In this document: piece after piece, positions 6,388-6,731 of the stretch | How positions within the stretch are numbered: position 1 is the first letter of the stretch | Layout of the letters: the number at the start of each line of letters is the position of its first letter | DNA from: Xanthobacteraceae bacterium | Lineage (GTDB): Bacteria; Pseudomonadota; Alphaproteobacteria; Rhizobiales; Xanthobacteraceae | Length of the DNA: 6,731 nt | Assembly: GCA_030044035.1 (NCBI GenBank) | Contig: JASHWN010000398.1 | Span: forward strand, 1-6,731 | Reading direction: 5' to 3' | Made by a program: the position numbers and the translations under genes | The notes under the pieces: generated by a model | What the model was told of the DNA's origin: nothing | The model's database searches: none | What the model saw: only the letters and a program-made list of their open reading frames with translations

Positions 6388-6731
6388 GCTCGATCGGTCC
6401 GGCAATCCTTCCGCCGCCCCGCCGGCGCCTGCGCCGCAAGACGCCGACGCGGCCGCCGCCATGGTGGCGCGGGTGCGCCGGCTCATGGGCATATCGGCGC
6501 TCACCACAATGGTGGCCATCGCCGCGGTGCTCGGCGTCATCGCCTATCGCATTTTCCACGCCGGCAGAAGCACCAGCCCGGCCGGCGCCATCTCCGCCGC
6601 CATCGTCACCCTGCCCAAAGGCGCCCGCGTGGTTTCGACCGCTACCGCCGGCGACCGCATCGTGGTGACGATCGATCTCGCCGGCACCACCGAAATCCGC
6701 ACCTTCGACGCCAGCACGCTCCAAGAAACCG
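6386..6731 (+). CDS. DUF6476-like single-pass membrane protein, N-terminal part, runs off right edge
   Basis: The frame starts at ATG 6386 and is open to the end of the window (115 codons). Visible parts are a Pro/Ala-rich cytoplasmic tail (about 1-25), a basic segment (ARVRRLMG, 28-35), one membrane helix (about 36-57, ISALTTMVAIAAVLGVIAYR) and a small extracytoplasmic beta-rich domain from about 70 (IVTLPKGARVVSTATAGDR, then EIRTFDAS). The pattern of one TM followed by LPxGA, a GDR turn, and a 'TEIR-D--T' strand matches alphaproteobacterial DUF6476 proteins as I remember them; their function is unknown. The Arg-rich flank before the helix favours an N-in, C-out topology. A GAGG 12 bases upstream (6370-6373) is a modest ribosome site lying inside the rluD coding region. 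ATG 6461 is a possible later start but has no ribosome site. The divergent link with rluD supports it being a real gene. Confidence 0.75.
   Translation, partial: MLDRSGNPSAAPPAPAPQDADAAAAMVARVRRLMGISALTTMVAIAAVLGVIAYRIFHAGRSTSPAGAISAAIVTLPKGARVVSTATAGDRIVVTIDLAGTTEIRTFDASTLQET

Overview
The window looks like chromosomal DNA from a GC-rich alphaproteobacterium, most likely of the order Hyphomicrobiales (Bradyrhizobium / Rhodopseudomonas / Xanthobacteraceae-like). Three things suggest this: an alphaproteobacterial-type RpoH with an intact RpoH box; a divergent pair made of an RluA/RluD-family pseudouridine synthase and a small one-TM DUF6476-like protein; and an intergenic palindrome of the 'CCGCGAAAGCGGG' type common between genes in that group. 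No rRNA, tRNA, CRISPR array, transposase or integrase is visible.

Layout, left to right. (1) 1-1284, minus strand: the N-terminal 428 codons of a hydantoinase/oxoprolinase subunit A (HyuA-like), running off the left edge. (2) 1285-1620: a 336-base divergent intergenic region with two weak, oppositely oriented EcfG-like promoter candidates. (3) 1621-4098, plus strand: a soluble PAS-GAF-PAS hybrid histidine kinase with a C-terminal receiver domain and all catalytic boxes intact. (4) 4106-4173: a 68-base nested inverted repeat in the 90-base gap between two converging genes. (5) 4189-5091, minus strand: heat-shock sigma factor RpoH, complete at 300 aa. (6) 5092-5295: the rpoH leader, in which a hairpin overlaps the Shine-Dalgarno sequence. 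(7) 5296-6387, minus strand: RluD-type 23S rRNA pseudouridine synthase, complete at 363 aa. (8) 6386-6731, plus strand: start of a DUF6476-like single-pass membrane protein, running off the right edge; its ATG overlaps the rluD ATG on the other strand.

How the genes relate. rluD and rpoH lie in the same direction, 204 bases apart, and may be partly co-transcribed, linking ribosome maturation with heat-shock control. The kinase converges on rpoH and has no separate response regulator in the window, so it is an orphan hybrid kinase as far as can be seen. The hyuA-like gene diverges from it and is probably the first gene of a catabolic operon continuing to the left.

No obviously new multi-gene system is present. 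The most interesting unexplained structure is the rpoH leader hairpin: it would partly occlude the ribosome-binding site and is a candidate RNA thermosensor. It rests on base pairing read by eye and is untested. The 668-codon and 352-codon open frames opposite the kinase and rpoH are best read as GC-driven shadows.
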